Shown: positions 16,528-25,647 of the stretch, piece after piece
Layout of the letters: each line of letters starts with the position of its first letter
Numbering within the stretch: the stretch's first letter is position 1
From: 66-474 sp036278635
Lineage (GTDB): Bacteria > Pseudomonadota > Gammaproteobacteria > Xanthomonadales > Rhodanobacteraceae
Assembly (NCBI GenBank): GCA_036278635.1
Contig: DASUKQ010000165.1
Span: 1-64,000, forward strand
Length of the DNA stretch: 64,000 nt
Direction: 5' to 3'
Notes under the pieces: model-generated
What the model saw: the letters and a program-made list of their open reading frames with translations, nothing else
Databases searched by the model: none
Told to the model about the DNA's origin: nothing
Position numbers and translations under genes: made by a program

Positions 16528-18390
16528 TCACACCACATAACCGAAACGTTCGATCCACGGACGCAAGATCGGCAGTACCGGTTCGAACTGCTCGAGATAA
16601 TCCCTCCAGTGCCCCACGGCCGCGTTGCTCACGGGTTGCGTGACCTGCGCGTAGCTTGGCGTGTCGATGAACCGCTTTGCTCCTGCGTGCCGAGCAAAGT
16701 CCAGCATCGGCGCAGCGTCCTCGACATCCAGGTATTCCCCGAGCCGTGCGACGGATCCCTCGAAATCCGCGACGACCGACTCGTAGCGCCACTCCAGCAT
16801 CTTCGGCGCGAACACGTCAAGGTGTCCGCAACATTGTTCGAATGCCTGCGCGTACCCGCGTGCCAGGCGCGGCAACGATGAGCACATGACCATGAAGGCC
16901 GGCGAGCGGAACGACTGCATGCTGCAACTGAGCAACACATCGCACGGATGCCGCAGGCACAGGATGATGCGGGCCGCGGGGTACAACCGCAGGATCATCG
17001 GCAGGCACAGCATGTTGAGTGGATTCTTGTCCACCAGTCGTCGCTGGCCGAGGTCCGGCAGCACGCGACGAACCAACCCGTCGTAGACGGCGCGCAACTG
17101 GTCCGCGTCGTCCTGGGCGAGGTCGGCGAGATCGTCCGGATAGCGCTGGCCCGCGTGCTCCATGCGCTCGATCAGGTTGTAAACGTGGCCGCGCTCACCC
17201 ATCGACCGGAAATCCGGGTGGGCATCGAGCATCTGTTCCAGCAAGGTCGTTCCCGAGCGCGGAAAACCGATTACGAACACCGGGCTGTGCCGGGATGAAG
17301 GCCCCGCCAGGGGCTTCCATGCGGCGAAGCCGTTTGCATCGACCGATTTCGCCGCCATCGGCAATGGCTGGCTGTCGGGCGCCAACAGTTCCGGCGCGAC
17401 CTCGCGGACCAGTTCCCTCTGTGCCGCGTGGGCCAGTTCGACGGTTTGCCACGCATCGTGGCGGCGCGCTTGGCGATCGAGCGCCACGGCCAGGCCGAAG
17501 GCCGCGGCGGCCCGAACCTCGGCGTCCCCGGCCGCGTCCAGCACGCGCCGGTAAAGCGCGGCCGCATCGGCATGGCGGCCTTCGCGCATGGCCACCACGG
17601 CATGGGCGCGCCAGCCCTCGACGCGCGCCTGCTCCGCGCCGACCGGCAATGCATCCAGCCCGGCCAGGGGCAACTGTCGCAGCTCGCGTTGCGCATCCCC
17701 GAGAAGATTGTTCCGCTCGTACAACGCAACGCGCTGCGCCGTGATGCGAAGCCGCAACGGGTCGGCGGCCGACGATTCGGGCAGGCGGGCTTGCACCAGC
17801 ACCCCCAGCGCCTCTTCCAACCGGCCCTGCGCGGACAGCATCGCGGCCAGCACCAGGGCCTGCGCGGCCGGCTGCGGCGGCCAGTCGCCGGCCTGCTCCA
17901 GCATGGCTTCCTCGCCGTCGCTGTCGCCGCACATGTGGCAGGCGTGGGCGGCCCGCAACCGCGCCTCGACATGCTGCGGCGCGAGTTGTACCGCGTCCAG
18001 CAACGCTTCGCGCGCCTGCGGCCAACGCCTCTGCCCGATGTAAAGCAGCCCGAGGTTGAAATGTACGTCGGCGTCCCGGGGCGCCAGCGATTTCGCCGTC
18101 AGCAGCGCATGCTCCGCGGCCACGGGGTCGCCGGCGTGGCGACACGCGACGCCAAGATTGTTCCAGTATGCGGAGACGTCCGGCCGCATCCGCGACAACC
18201 GTTCGAACGTGGCCATCGCCTGCGCGTGACGCCCGGTCTGCTGCTGCGACATGCCCAGCAACGCGAGAACCTGTTCATCGCCCGCGGCCTCCGCGTGAGC
18301 GCGCCCGGCGAGCGCGATGACCTGCTCGAAACGGCCGGCCTGCCATGCATCCACCATGGACTTGGCAAGTTCGGTGGCCGAGGCCGACAT
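16528..18390 (-). CDS. TPR-containing sulfotransferase
   Basis: The 620-residue protein has N-terminal tetratricopeptide repeats (about residues 30-270; for example AYWNNLGVACRHAGDPVAAE and ADVHFNLGLLYIGQRRWPQA) and a C-terminal sulfotransferase domain from about 360. The PAPS 5'-phosphosulfate loop is FVIGFPRSGTTLLEQML, and LVDKNPLNMLCLPMILRLYP and LCLRHPCDVLLSC fit the 3'-phosphate-binding region. Such TPR-sulfotransferases are expanded in Xanthomonadales. The acceptor, sugar or protein, is unknown. Confidence 0.9.
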   Translation of the reverse strand: MSASATELAKSMVDAWQAGRFEQVIALAGRAHAEAAGDEQVLALLGMSQQQTGRHAQAMATFERLSRMRPDVSAYWNNLGVACRHAGDPVAAEHALLTAKSLAPRDADVHFNLGLLYIGQRRWPQAREALLDAVQLAPQHVEARLRAAHACHMCGDSDGEEAMLEQAGDWPPQPAAQALVLAAMLSAQGRLEEALGVLVQARLPESSAADPLRLRITAQRVALYERNNLLGDAQRELRQLPLAGLDALPVGAEQARVEGWRAHAVVAMREGRHADAAALYRRVLDAAGDAEVRAAAAFGLAVALDRQARRHDAWQTVELAHAAQRELVREVAPELLAPDSQPLPMAAKSVDANGFAAWKPLAGPSSRHSPVFVIGFPRSGTTLLEQMLDAHPDFRSMGERGHVYNLIERMEHAGQRYPDDLADLAQDDADQLRAVYDGLVRRVLPDLGQRRLVDKNPLNMLCLPMILRLYPAARIILCLRHPCDVLLSCSMQSFRSPAFMVMCSSLPRLARGYAQAFEQCCGHLDVFAPKMLEWRYESVVADFEGSVARLGEYLDVEDAAPMLDFARHAGAKRFIDTPSYAQVTQPVSNAAVGHWRDYLEQFEPVLPILRPWIERFGYVV

Positions 18391-18498
18391 GCAAGCGCGA
18401 TCCGTTGCCCGGGCGTTCCAGTGTAACCACGAAGGGCGCCGCGCTGGCGGCGCCCTCGTCCATGGCGTGGCCTCCCGGATTTCCCCGGGAAGGGAGGT

Positions 18499-21363
18499 TC
18501 AGAACCTCAGCGTCGCCCGCGCCCAGTAGTAGCGACCCATCGTTTCGTACGTCGCGGTATCGGTGTTGACCTGGCCGTTCTGGTAATACAACGGCGGCCG
18601 CCGGTCGCTGATGTTGTCGACGCCCACGTCGAACCGCGTGTGGATCGTCGGCACCGCGACCCCGAGCTGCAGATCGCTGTAGACCACCGAAGCCATCGGC
18701 AGGCTGGCGTTGGTCGCGGCGTCGGCCTGCAGCGCGGTCACCGAGCTGATGTAGCGCGTCCGCCACTGCGCATCCCAGTTGCCGAGGGCCCAGTTGATCG
18801 TCGCGGCGGCGCGCCAGCGGGAGATGTTGCCGAACTGCGGGCTCAGCGTGCCGGCGTACTCGATGGTCTCCTCGCCCGGCTGGCCGGGGGTCGCGCTGTT
18901 CTTGAAGGTGGACGTGTACGACGTGTCGAGGCCGACCTTGAAATCGCCCGGGTTCACGCTGCCGAAGTTGAAGTGCGGAATCTTGTAGTTGATCGTGAAA
19001 TCGATGCCGCTGGTGCTCAGGGAGCCGAGGTTGACCACCGGCGTGTCGATGACGAACACCTGGCCCGGGTTCCGGGTGGTGGTGTCCTGGCGGTGGATGA
19101 ATGCGCAGAACGGACTGGCGTTGTTGTCGAAGCACGCATTGACGACCGTGCGCCCGTCGATCGGCACCAGCGTGTCGTACAAATAGATGTGCCAGAAATC
19201 GAGGCTGGTGTTCAGACCGGGCAGCCAGGCCGGGTCATAGACCAACCCGAAATCGACGGACTTGCCGTGTTCGGGCTTGAGGTTGGCGCCGACGACCCTG
19301 GCGCCCGAGTAGAACGTGTTGACCTGCGCGACGTCGTTGCCGTTCCAGTTGACCGGCACGTACTGGCAAGCGGCGGCGTGTGCCGCAAGCTCCGCCGCCG
19401 TGAGATGGACGCAGGGATCGTTCAGGGCGGGCTGGACCAGGGAACGTCCGTTGTACAACTGGTCGAGGTTGGGGGCGCGGAACACTTCCGAGATCGTGCC
19501 GCGAACCAGCAGGTCCTGGATCGGCCGCCATTCGATCGCGATCTTCTTGTTGGTGGTCGAACCCGCGCTGGCGTAGTCGGATGCGCGGATCCCCAGGTCG
19601 ACGTTCAGCGAATATGCGCCGGGCACGTTGGACAACAGCGGGATCAGGGTTTCGGCAAACAGCTCCTTGACGTTGTCGCTGCCGCGACCGGGCGAACCGC
19701 AGGCTTCCTGCAGGATCGCGCAAGTGGTCGTCACCGGATCCAGCACCGCGAACGGGTCCACGGTGTAGTTCATCGTTTGCTTGCGGTACAGGCCGCCGAC
19801 CGAGAGTTGCATCGGTCCGGCCGGCAAGGACCACAGTTCGCCGTCGGCGCCGAACTGGATTTGCCGCAGCGATTCGAACTTCTCGTAGGTCGCGGTGAGG
19901 GCGCCCGCCGATAGCGCCTCGCCGTTGTTGGCCTGGTCGAAAATATTGACGCCCCGGTCGATGGCCGCCTGCAAATCGGGGATCGACAATTCGTTCTCGT
20001 CGCGCTGGGTGCGTGCGGTGTGGCCGTAATTGAGGGTGACGTTCCAGTTCCAGCTGCTGTCGCCGAAGCGCCCGCGCAAGCCGCCGATCGCCTGTCCGGT
20101 GCTGGTGGTGTAGGGATGGATGCGGGTCCCCGCGCCGGTGAGGCGGGTCTGGAAGGTGTAGCCGCTGTCCGGGTCGCCGGGCAGCACGTTCTGGCTGAAG
20201 GTGACGCCGAACGGGTTGAAGGGCGCCGAGGACGGGATGATCAGGCCGTCGCCGGTCCCCACCGGCGCGGCGGCGTCCTGCCCGGCCGAATTGGTGTGGT
20301 TGTAGAAGACATCGAGGAAGGCCGTGACGTTGTCGGTCAGGTTGTAGCTGCCGAGGATGAAGCCGTCGGTGCGTTTCTGTTCGACCTGGATGTAGTTGAA
20401 CGCCGCATAGTTGAACGTGTCGTCCGGGTTCCGGCACCGGTAGTCGTCCAGGCTCGTGCCGTCACCACTTGCCAGCGTGACCTGGCCGGTGGCGGGGCAA
20501 TCGAACCTGCCGGCCAGCGAATCCGGGATCTGCATCCTGCCGGCGGGGATCGAGCTGGACCCTGCAACGACCACCTGTCCGCCCGAAAGGTACAACTGCG
20601 CCTTCGAGAAATCGCGCCGGGTGGCGGGCACGGCGTTGTATTTGTTGTAGTCGATGCCGCCGGCAAGGCTGTACTTGTCCGTCGAGCGCCCCATCGTCAG
20701 GCTGAAGCCGTGCCGCTGGCCATCGCCGTGGCTGGAAATGCCGTCGTTCAACGTCACTTCGGCGCCGTTGAAATCGTTGCGCAGGATGAAATTGACCACG
20801 CCGCCCACCGCATCGGAGCCGTAGGTGGTCGAAGCGCCTTCGGCGAGGACGTCCACGCGCTCGATCATCGCTTGCGGAATCAGGTTCATGTCCGCATTGA
20901 GCATCCGCTGGCCATTGATCAACACCAGCGTGCGGCCGGTGCCCAGGCCACGCAGCGACACCCGCGAGGCGCCGTCGCCGCCTTCGGTCAGCGGGGACGC
21001 CACGCCGCCGCCATTGGAATTGTTCTGCGTGTTGGTCGCGTTGCCGCGAATGCTGGGCAGTTGCTGCAGCACGTCGCCCAGCGTCGGCTTGCCGGTGTTG
21101 GCGATGTCCTGGCGATCGATCATGACCACCGGGCTGGCCGTCTCGAGGTCGACACGCCGGATCAGCGAGCCGGTGACCACCACCGCCTTGAGGGTTTTGG
21201 GCTGGCTGTCGGCCTGGTTCTGGTCGGTCTGGTTCTGGCTGGCCGCCGCCTGGTTCTGGTTGTTCGACGTCTGCTGCGCCTGGGCCAGACCTGCGCCGGC
21301 GACAAGGCCCGCGGTCAATCCAACTCGCACGGCCAGCGACAAACGCTTCATTTTGTGGTTCAT
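18499..21363 (-). CDS. TonB-dependent outer-membrane receptor
   Basis: The 954-residue receptor has a signal peptide (MKRLSLAVRVGLTAGLVAGA...AQA), a Gln/Asn-rich linker, a TonB-box-like KAVVVTGSLIRR, a plug domain (PSIRGN, RVSLRGLGTGRTLVLINGQR, AVGGVVNFILR) and a long beta-barrel ending in the aromatic YYWARATLRF typical of outer-membrane proteins. The start at 21363 (MNHKMKRLS) is preferred over 21459 because it places the signal peptide correctly. No neighbouring gene tells the substrate; it could be a siderophore, carbohydrate or peptide. Confidence 0.93.
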   Translation of the reverse strand: MNHKMKRLSLAVRVGLTAGLVAGAGLAQAQQTSNNQNQAAASQNQTDQNQADSQPKTLKAVVVTGSLIRRVDLETASPVVMIDRQDIANTGKPTLGDVLQQLPSIRGNATNTQNNSNGGGVASPLTEGGDGASRVSLRGLGTGRTLVLINGQRMLNADMNLIPQAMIERVDVLAEGASTTYGSDAVGGVVNFILRNDFNGAEVTLNDGISSHGDGQRHGFSLTMGRSTDKYSLAGGIDYNKYNAVPATRRDFSKAQLYLSGGQVVVAGSSSIPAGRMQIPDSLAGRFDCPATGQVTLASGDGTSLDDYRCRNPDDTFNYAAFNYIQVEQKRTDGFILGSYNLTDNVTAFLDVFYNHTNSAGQDAAAPVGTGDGLIIPSSAPFNPFGVTFSQNVLPGDPDSGYTFQTRLTGAGTRIHPYTTSTGQAIGGLRGRFGDSSWNWNVTLNYGHTARTQRDENELSIPDLQAAIDRGVNIFDQANNGEALSAGALTATYEKFESLRQIQFGADGELWSLPAGPMQLSVGGLYRKQTMNYTVDPFAVLDPVTTTCAILQEACGSPGRGSDNVKELFAETLIPLLSNVPGAYSLNVDLGIRASDYASAGSTTNKKIAIEWRPIQDLLVRGTISEVFRAPNLDQLYNGRSLVQPALNDPCVHLTAAELAAHAAACQYVPVNWNGNDVAQVNTFYSGARVVGANLKPEHGKSVDFGLVYDPAWLPGLNTSLDFWHIYLYDTLVPIDGRTVVNACFDNNASPFCAFIHRQDTTTRNPGQVFVIDTPVVNLGSLSTSGIDFTINYKIPHFNFGSVNPGDFKVGLDTSYTSTFKNSATPGQPGEETIEYAGTLSPQFGNISRWRAAATINWALGNWDAQWRTRYISSVTALQADAATNASLPMASVVYSDLQLGVAVPTIHTRFDVGVDNISDRRPPLYYQNGQVNTDTATYETMGRYYWARATLRF

Positions 21364-21631
21364 GGTTTTTCCCGGCAAATGTGGAACAACGCAAGCGCGT
21401 CCACTGGCTGGGATGTACCGATTCCCCGGTGCAACACATCCAAATGTACCGCGCGCCAACCCCCCGTCGTGCCGCTAACAGCGATTTAACGATACTCTTG
21501 GCGAATACTTCCCGCAATGGCCCCCGACCCGCCTGCAATACCGCCGGGGAAGTGTCCCCCGTCCCGGCCCGCTTGCGATTGCCGCGCCCGGCCCCCACCT
21601 TGGCGGCAGTCTCCCGCGTCAAGAGGTGCCC
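21364..21631. other. Divergent intergenic region, TonB receptor/hslV
   Basis: This 268-bp region holds the promoters of both flanking genes, but I see no convincing sigma-70 or sigma-32 hexamer pair. It contains C-runs and no repeat of the families listed elsewhere. No small ORF is supported. Confidence 0.4.
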
Positions 21632-22204
21632 ATGGAATCGTTCCACGCCACCACCATCCTGTCCGTGCGCAAGAATGGCAAGGTCGTGCTCGGCGGTGAC
21701 GGCCAGGTCACGCTGGGCAACACCGTGGTCAAGGCCAACGCCCGGAAGATCCGCCGGCTCGGCAAGAACTCCGACGTACTCGCGGGGTTCGCCGGCGCGA
21801 CCGCCGACGCCTTCACCCTGTTCGAGCTGTTCGAGGACAAGCTGGCCAAGCACAACGGCCAGTTGACCCGGTCGGCCGTGGAACTGGCCAAGGAATGGCG
21901 CACCGACCGCAGGCTGGGGCGGCTCGAAGCGATGCTGGCGGTGGCGGACAAGGACGCATCACTGCTGATTTCCGGCAACGGCGACGTACTGGAACCCGAA
22001 CACGGCCTGATCGCGATCGGTTCCGGCGGCCCCTTCGCGCAAGCCGCGGCCAAGGCGCTGCTCGACAATTCCGATCTCGATGCGCGGCAGATCGTCGAAA
22101 CCGCCCTCGGGATCGCCGGCGACATCTGCATCTACACCAACCACAACGTCACGATCGAGGAACTCGGAACCGGGGACCCGGGACCGGGGACCCGTACGCC
22201 ATGA
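21632..22204 (+). CDS. hslV: ATP-dependent protease subunit HslV (ClpQ)
   Basis: The 190-residue threonine protease forms the double hexamer that degrades substrates unfolded by HslU. The core is intact: GGDGQVTLGNTVVK, FAGATADAFTLFELFE, KEWRTDRRLGRLEAMLAVAD and IAIGSGGPFAQAAAKAL. In E. coli the catalytic Thr directly follows Met; here it lies in MESFHATTIL, so about six residues must be removed. After TIEEL the last dozen residues (GTGDPGPGTRTP) are encoded by a family-C repeat instead of a normal tail. Start ATG at 21632 has AAGAGG upstream. Confidence 0.95.
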   Translation: MESFHATTILSVRKNGKVVLGGDGQVTLGNTVVKANARKIRRLGKNSDVLAGFAGATADAFTLFELFEDKLAKHNGQLTRSAVELAKEWRTDRRLGRLEAMLAVADKDASLLISGNGDVLEPEHGLIAIGSGGPFAQAAAKALLDNSDLDARQIVETALGIAGDICIYTNHNVTIEELGTGDPGPGTRTP

Positions 22205-22309
22205 TCGGCCATCGCCCGGCAGCCGACACCCGTTCTTCGCCGACACCACGAACAGCCCACACCTCTGCTTTTGATCTTCCCGGGTCCCCGATCCCGGGTC
22301 CCCGGTTCC
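22166..22309. repeat. 29-nt near-perfect inverted repeat spanning the hslV-hslU junction, family C
   Basis: Left arm 22166-22194 (inside the 3' end of hslV) and right arm 22281-22309 differ at one position once reverse-complemented, and that mismatch becomes G-U in RNA. The loop is 86 nt. The right arm ends 10 bases before the hslU ATG, which lacks a clear Shine-Dalgarno. The hairpin may therefore tune hslU translation or mRNA stability. Confidence 0.88.
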
Positions 22310-22319
22310 GGACTTACTT

Positions 22320-23672
22320 ATGAGCGAACTCACTCCCCGCGAAATCGTCAACGAACTCGATCGCTTCGTCATCGGCCAACACGACGCCAAGCGCGCGGTC
22401 GCGATTGCGCTGCGCGACCGCTGGCGGCGGATGCAACTCGATCCCGCCTTCCGCAACGAAGTGACGCCCAAGAACATCCTGATGATCGGGCCGACCGGCG
22501 TCGGCAAGACCGAGATCGCGCGCCGCCTCGCGACGCTCGCGAAGGCGCCGTTCGTCAAGATCGAGGCGACCAAGTTCACCGAGGTCGGCTACGTCGGAAA
22601 GGATGTCGATTCGATCGTGCGCGACCTCGCCGACTTTGCCTACAAGCTGACCCGCGACCAGGCCAAGGAACGCGTGAAGTCGCAGGCCGAAGAGCATGCC
22701 GACGAACGCATCCTCGATGCCCTGCTGCCGCGCCGGCAGCACGGCGACGCCTGGGACCAGCAAACCGAATCCGATACCGCGCGGATCGAACAGGATTCGT
22801 CCACCCGCACGAAGCTGCGCAGGCAACTGCGCGAAGGCGCACTGGACGATCGCGAAATCGAGCTGGAATTTTCCGCAAATGTCGGCGTCGAGATCATGGC
22901 GCCACCCGGCATGGAGGAAATGTCGCAGCAGTTGCGTTCGATGTTCCAGAACCTCGGCGGCAACAAGACGCAAAAGCGGAAATTGACGATCAAGGCCGCG
23001 CGGCCCCTGCTGATCGACGAGGAAGCCGGCAAGCTGCTCAACGACGACGAACTGCGGGCGCAGGCCATCGAGAACTGCGAGCAGAACGGCATCGTGTTCA
23101 TCGACGAAATCGACAAGGTCGCGCAGCGCAGCGACTGGGGCAACGGCGCGGGCGTTTCGCGCGAGGGCGTACAGCGCGACCTGCTGCCCCTCGTCGAAGG
23201 CTCGACCGTGTCGACCAAATACGGGCCGGTCAAGACCGACCACGTGCTGTTCATCGCCTCGGGCGCCTTCTCGATGGCCAAGCCGTCCGACCTGATCCCC
23301 GAACTCCAGGGCCGACTGCCAATCCGAGTCGAGCTGTCGGCGCTGTCGGTCGATGACTTCAAGCGGATCCTCGAGGAGCCGAACAACGCGTTGACCAAAC
23401 AGTACGCGGCAATGCTGGGCACCGAGGGCGTGACCCTGGAATTCACGGACGAGGGCATTGCCCGGCTGGCCGAGGTGGCCTTCAACGTGAACGAAAGCAC
23501 CGAGAACATCGGGGCCCGGCGCCTGCAGACCGTGATGGAGCGGCTGCTGGAAACCATTTCGTTCGAAGCGGCGGACAAAAGCGGCGAAAAGTACGTGATC
23601 GACGCCGAATACGTAGACAAAAGCCTCAAAGATCTCGCATCGGACGAAGATCTGTCGCGCTATATCCTGTGA
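22320..23672 (+). CDS. hslU: HslU (ClpY) AAA+ unfoldase
   Basis: The 450-residue ATPase unfolds proteins for HslV. It begins MSELTPREIVNELDRFVIGQ, with Walker A GPTGVGKTEIARRL (near 57-65), the pore-region TEVGYVGKDV, an inserted I-domain (about 110-240), Walker B IVFIDEIDKVA, and the C-terminal sensor region ENIGARRLQTVMERLLE; it ends in ...LSRYIL, the form that docks into HslV. It follows hslV by 115 bp that contain half of an inverted repeat. Confidence 0.97.
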   Translation: MSELTPREIVNELDRFVIGQHDAKRAVAIALRDRWRRMQLDPAFRNEVTPKNILMIGPTGVGKTEIARRLATLAKAPFVKIEATKFTEVGYVGKDVDSIVRDLADFAYKLTRDQAKERVKSQAEEHADERILDALLPRRQHGDAWDQQTESDTARIEQDSSTRTKLRRQLREGALDDREIELEFSANVGVEIMAPPGMEEMSQQLRSMFQNLGGNKTQKRKLTIKAARPLLIDEEAGKLLNDDELRAQAIENCEQNGIVFIDEIDKVAQRSDWGNGAGVSREGVQRDLLPLVEGSTVSTKYGPVKTDHVLFIASGAFSMAKPSDLIPELQGRLPIRVELSALSVDDFKRILEEPNNALTKQYAAMLGTEGVTLEFTDEGIARLAEVAFNVNESTENIGARRLQTVMERLLETISFEAADKSGEKYVIDAEYVDKSLKDLASDEDLSRYIL

Positions 23673-23721
23673 GGAATTCTGGAATCGGGCCGGGTTTGCC
23701 GTGCCCGGCTACAATGACGCC

Positions 23722-24336
23722 ATGGGCAAGGTTCTGAAATTCAAGTCCAGCAGTCCGCGCCCGAAACTCCGTGGCGCCCTGCAACGCGGCGAGTTGGTGC
23801 GGGTGTGGCGCAGCGACCTCGAAGACGGCAGCTTCTGCGGCTACCTCGCCGGCATCGGTCGCGAGTGGCTGCTGATGTGGGTCGTCGGCGACCAGATCGG
23901 CTTCGACGGCATGTACGCGATGCGCCTGGCCGACATCACCGAGGTCGAGGCCCCGGACGGCCATCACGTCTTCATGGAAAAGGCACTGGCGGTCCGCAAC
24001 ATCCATCCACGCCTGCCGCACAATTTTCCACTCGACGACATCAACCAGGTGGTGCGCGCCACGGCCGAATATGCGGCGGTGATGTGCGTGCACGTCGACA
24101 CCGAGGACGAGCACGAAGTCTGCTATATCGGCCGGCCGCTCGGAATCGAGGACGATGGATTCACGTTGCAGGAGATCACTCCGGACGCCGAATGGTTGCG
24201 CGAGCCGTCATTTTTCGGTTGGGACGAGATTTCCACCGTGAGTTTCGACGAACCGTACGCCCAGGTGCTGCTGGATGTCGCCGGACAGCCGCCGCGGATC
24301 GACTTTGCGGGATCGGGCTTCGGATCGGTGCACTGA
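23722..24336 (+). CDS. Hypothetical protein, acidic
   Basis: A 204-residue soluble protein I do not recognise. MGKVLKFKSSSPRPKLRGAL is a basic start, followed by an acidic alpha/beta-looking domain with RVWRSDLEDGSFCGYLAGIG, WLLMWVVGDQIGFDGMYAMR and a C-terminal FFGWDEISTVSFDEPYAQVL. There is no signal peptide, metal motif or membrane segment. The start is placed at 23722 (MGKVLKF) because upstream residues look non-coding. It lies between hslU and a DUF971 gene and may belong to their transcript. Confidence 0.75.
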   Translation: MGKVLKFKSSSPRPKLRGALQRGELVRVWRSDLEDGSFCGYLAGIGREWLLMWVVGDQIGFDGMYAMRLADITEVEAPDGHHVFMEKALAVRNIHPRLPHNFPLDDINQVVRATAEYAAVMCVHVDTEDEHEVCYIGRPLGIEDDGFTLQEITPDAEWLREPSFFGWDEISTVSFDEPYAQVLLDVAGQPPRIDFAGSGFGSVH

Positions 24337-24340
24337 GAGC

Positions 24341-24475
24341 CGTGAATCGGGAATCGGGGATCGGGAAAGCGCAACACTCGAAACTTCCACCCCCTTCCGC
24401 AGGAAGGGGGTCACGCGCTGCAGGCGCGCGGGGGGATGTGCTCTGCCTTGCTGACTCGCATCAGCCCCCCTTCCG
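24341..24475. repeat. Family-C fragment and family-F hairpin (CCCCCTTCC...GGAAGGGGG)
   Basis: A short GAATCGGGAATCGGGGATCGGGA tract near 24345-24367 resembles family C. It is followed by a perfect 10-bp stem, ACCCCCTTCC/GGAAGGGGGT (24389-24411) with a three-base loop, and a GCGCGGGGGGATGTG element that recurs near 56390-56410 after rep. The hairpin has no T-tract, so terminator activity is uncertain. Confidence 0.7.
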
Positions 24476-24499
24476 TCGTGCACCGATAACATCGTCGGC

Positions 24500-24916
24500 A
24501 TGACCGCCCCCAAACCCACCGACATCATCCTGCACAAGAAATCGCGCACGCTGGAAGTCGCTTTCGATTCCGGCGAAGCGTTCGTCCTGCCCGCCGAATA
24601 CCTGCGTGTGTACTCGCCCAGCGCCGAGGTGCAAGGCCACGGTCCCGGCCAGCAGGTGCTGGTTGCGGGCAAACGCGAGGTCGGGGTCATGGAACTGGAA
24701 CCGGTCGGCAATTACGCGGTGGCGCTGCGCTTCACCGACGGCCACGCCACCGGGATCTATTCGTGGGAGGTGCTGCACGAGCTCGGCGTCAAGCAGGCAC
24801 AGAACTGGCAGTCCTACCTCGACGCGCTGGAAAAGAACGGCTTGTCGCGCGACCCGTCGTCGTTGTATGGCCATGCCGTACCCCTGCGCGGACCGAAGCC
24901 GCGGCAGGAAACGTAG
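24500..24916 (+). CDS. DUF971 domain protein (gamma-butyrobetaine hydroxylase-like N-terminal domain)
   Basis: The 138-residue protein is a stand-alone DUF971 domain, as found at the N-terminus of gamma-butyrobetaine hydroxylase and in Fe-S maturation and Mrp-linked proteins. FDSGEAFVLPAEYLRVYSPS and VGNYAVALRFTDGHATGIYSW are characteristic. No catalytic residues are known for the stand-alone form. Its place close after hslVU recurs in related bacteria. The TAG stop comes from a GTAGGTTGGG repeat. Confidence 0.9.
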   Translation: MTAPKPTDIILHKKSRTLEVAFDSGEAFVLPAEYLRVYSPSAEVQGHGPGQQVLVAGKREVGVMELEPVGNYAVALRFTDGHATGIYSWEVLHELGVKQAQNWQSYLDALEKNGLSRDPSSLYGHAVPLRGPKPRQET

Positions 24917-25003
24917 GTTGGGCTGAGCGCTCTTTGCGAAGCCCAACGCTCGTTGCGGAAACGTTGGGCTTCCGCCGATGAAGCCGGCGTCAACCCAACC
25001 TAC
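24913..25003. repeat. Family-D inverted repeat (GTAGGTTGGG...CCCAACCTAC)
   Basis: GTAGGTTGGG (24913-24922) and CCCAACCTAC (24994-25003) form outer arms; inner GAAGCCCAACG and CGTTGGGCTTC arms can pair as well. The element ends both convergent genes: it gives the DUF971 gene its TAG stop and the GFA gene its last residues and TGA. This repeat type is common in proteobacterial genomes. Confidence 0.85.
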
Positions 25004-25484
25004 CAGCGCTGTCGAGCAACGCCGCGCGACGTTCCAGACTTGCCTTCGGCCAGTATTTTTCGCGTTCGTAGTACTCGTGCATCACTGGCACGTTGTCCGG
25101 CAGGATCACCCACGGCTGCTTCGACATCGTGAAGATGTGGATGTCGGGTGGCAAGCGATCGGGATCGTCGAGCGTACCGACCCGCACGAAGGCGAACAGC
25201 GGACCTGCGCCGGGGTAATGGCTCCACAGCGCGACGCGGCAACGCGGGCAGCGTGCGAAGTCCTGGCCCTTGCCGCTCGCGGAGGGCGTCATGACCATTT
25301 CGGGTTCGCCGTGCAGCCGCTCGACGCACGCGGTCTCGATCAATGCGTTCAACGCGAATGCACTGCCCGATTCGCGCTGGCACCAGCGGCAGTGGCAGCA
25401 ATGCACGAACAACGGCGCGCGCGCGAGCCGGTAACGGATGAACCAGCAATCGCAGCCCCCGTCGAAAGTTTCGGATCGCGTCAT
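24990..25484 (-). CDS. GFA family (CENP-V/glutathione-dependent formaldehyde-activating-like) protein
   Basis: The 164-residue zinc protein has the GFA Cys pattern: GGCDCWFIRY (CxC), FVHCCHCRWCQRESG (CCHCxxC) and RCPRCRVALWSHY (CxxC). The family is named after a disputed formaldehyde-activating enzyme and most members have unknown roles. Its last residues, GRLG plus stop, come from the family-D repeat it shares with the convergent DUF971 gene. Start MTRSETFDGGCDCW at 25484. Confidence 0.9.
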   Translation of the reverse strand: MTRSETFDGGCDCWFIRYRLARAPLFVHCCHCRWCQRESGSAFALNALIETACVERLHGEPEMVMTPSASGKGQDFARCPRCRVALWSHYPGAGPLFAFVRVGTLDDPDRLPPDIHIFTMSKQPWVILPDNVPVMHEYYEREKYWPKASLERRAALLDSAGRLG

Positions 25485-25647
25485 CGTTGTTTCGACTTCG
25501 GCATTGATCGCACGGCGAGCATCGCGTGGCCAAGACCGGGGTCAGCGTTCGCCTTCCACTGCCACCGTTGGGCGCCGGCAAGTACTGAAAAGGGGACAGT
25601 GCCCCGCAGCAATGCACTCTGGCGCGGTTCCCGCGACGGGGAAAGTC
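25485..25647. other. Short intergenic region upstream of the GFA gene
   Basis: Nothing gene-like is seen. A AAAAGGGGACAGTGCCCC segment near 25588-25605 resembles fragments of repeats found in many proteobacterial genomes; it can fold as GGGGACAGTGCCCC. Confidence 0.4.
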
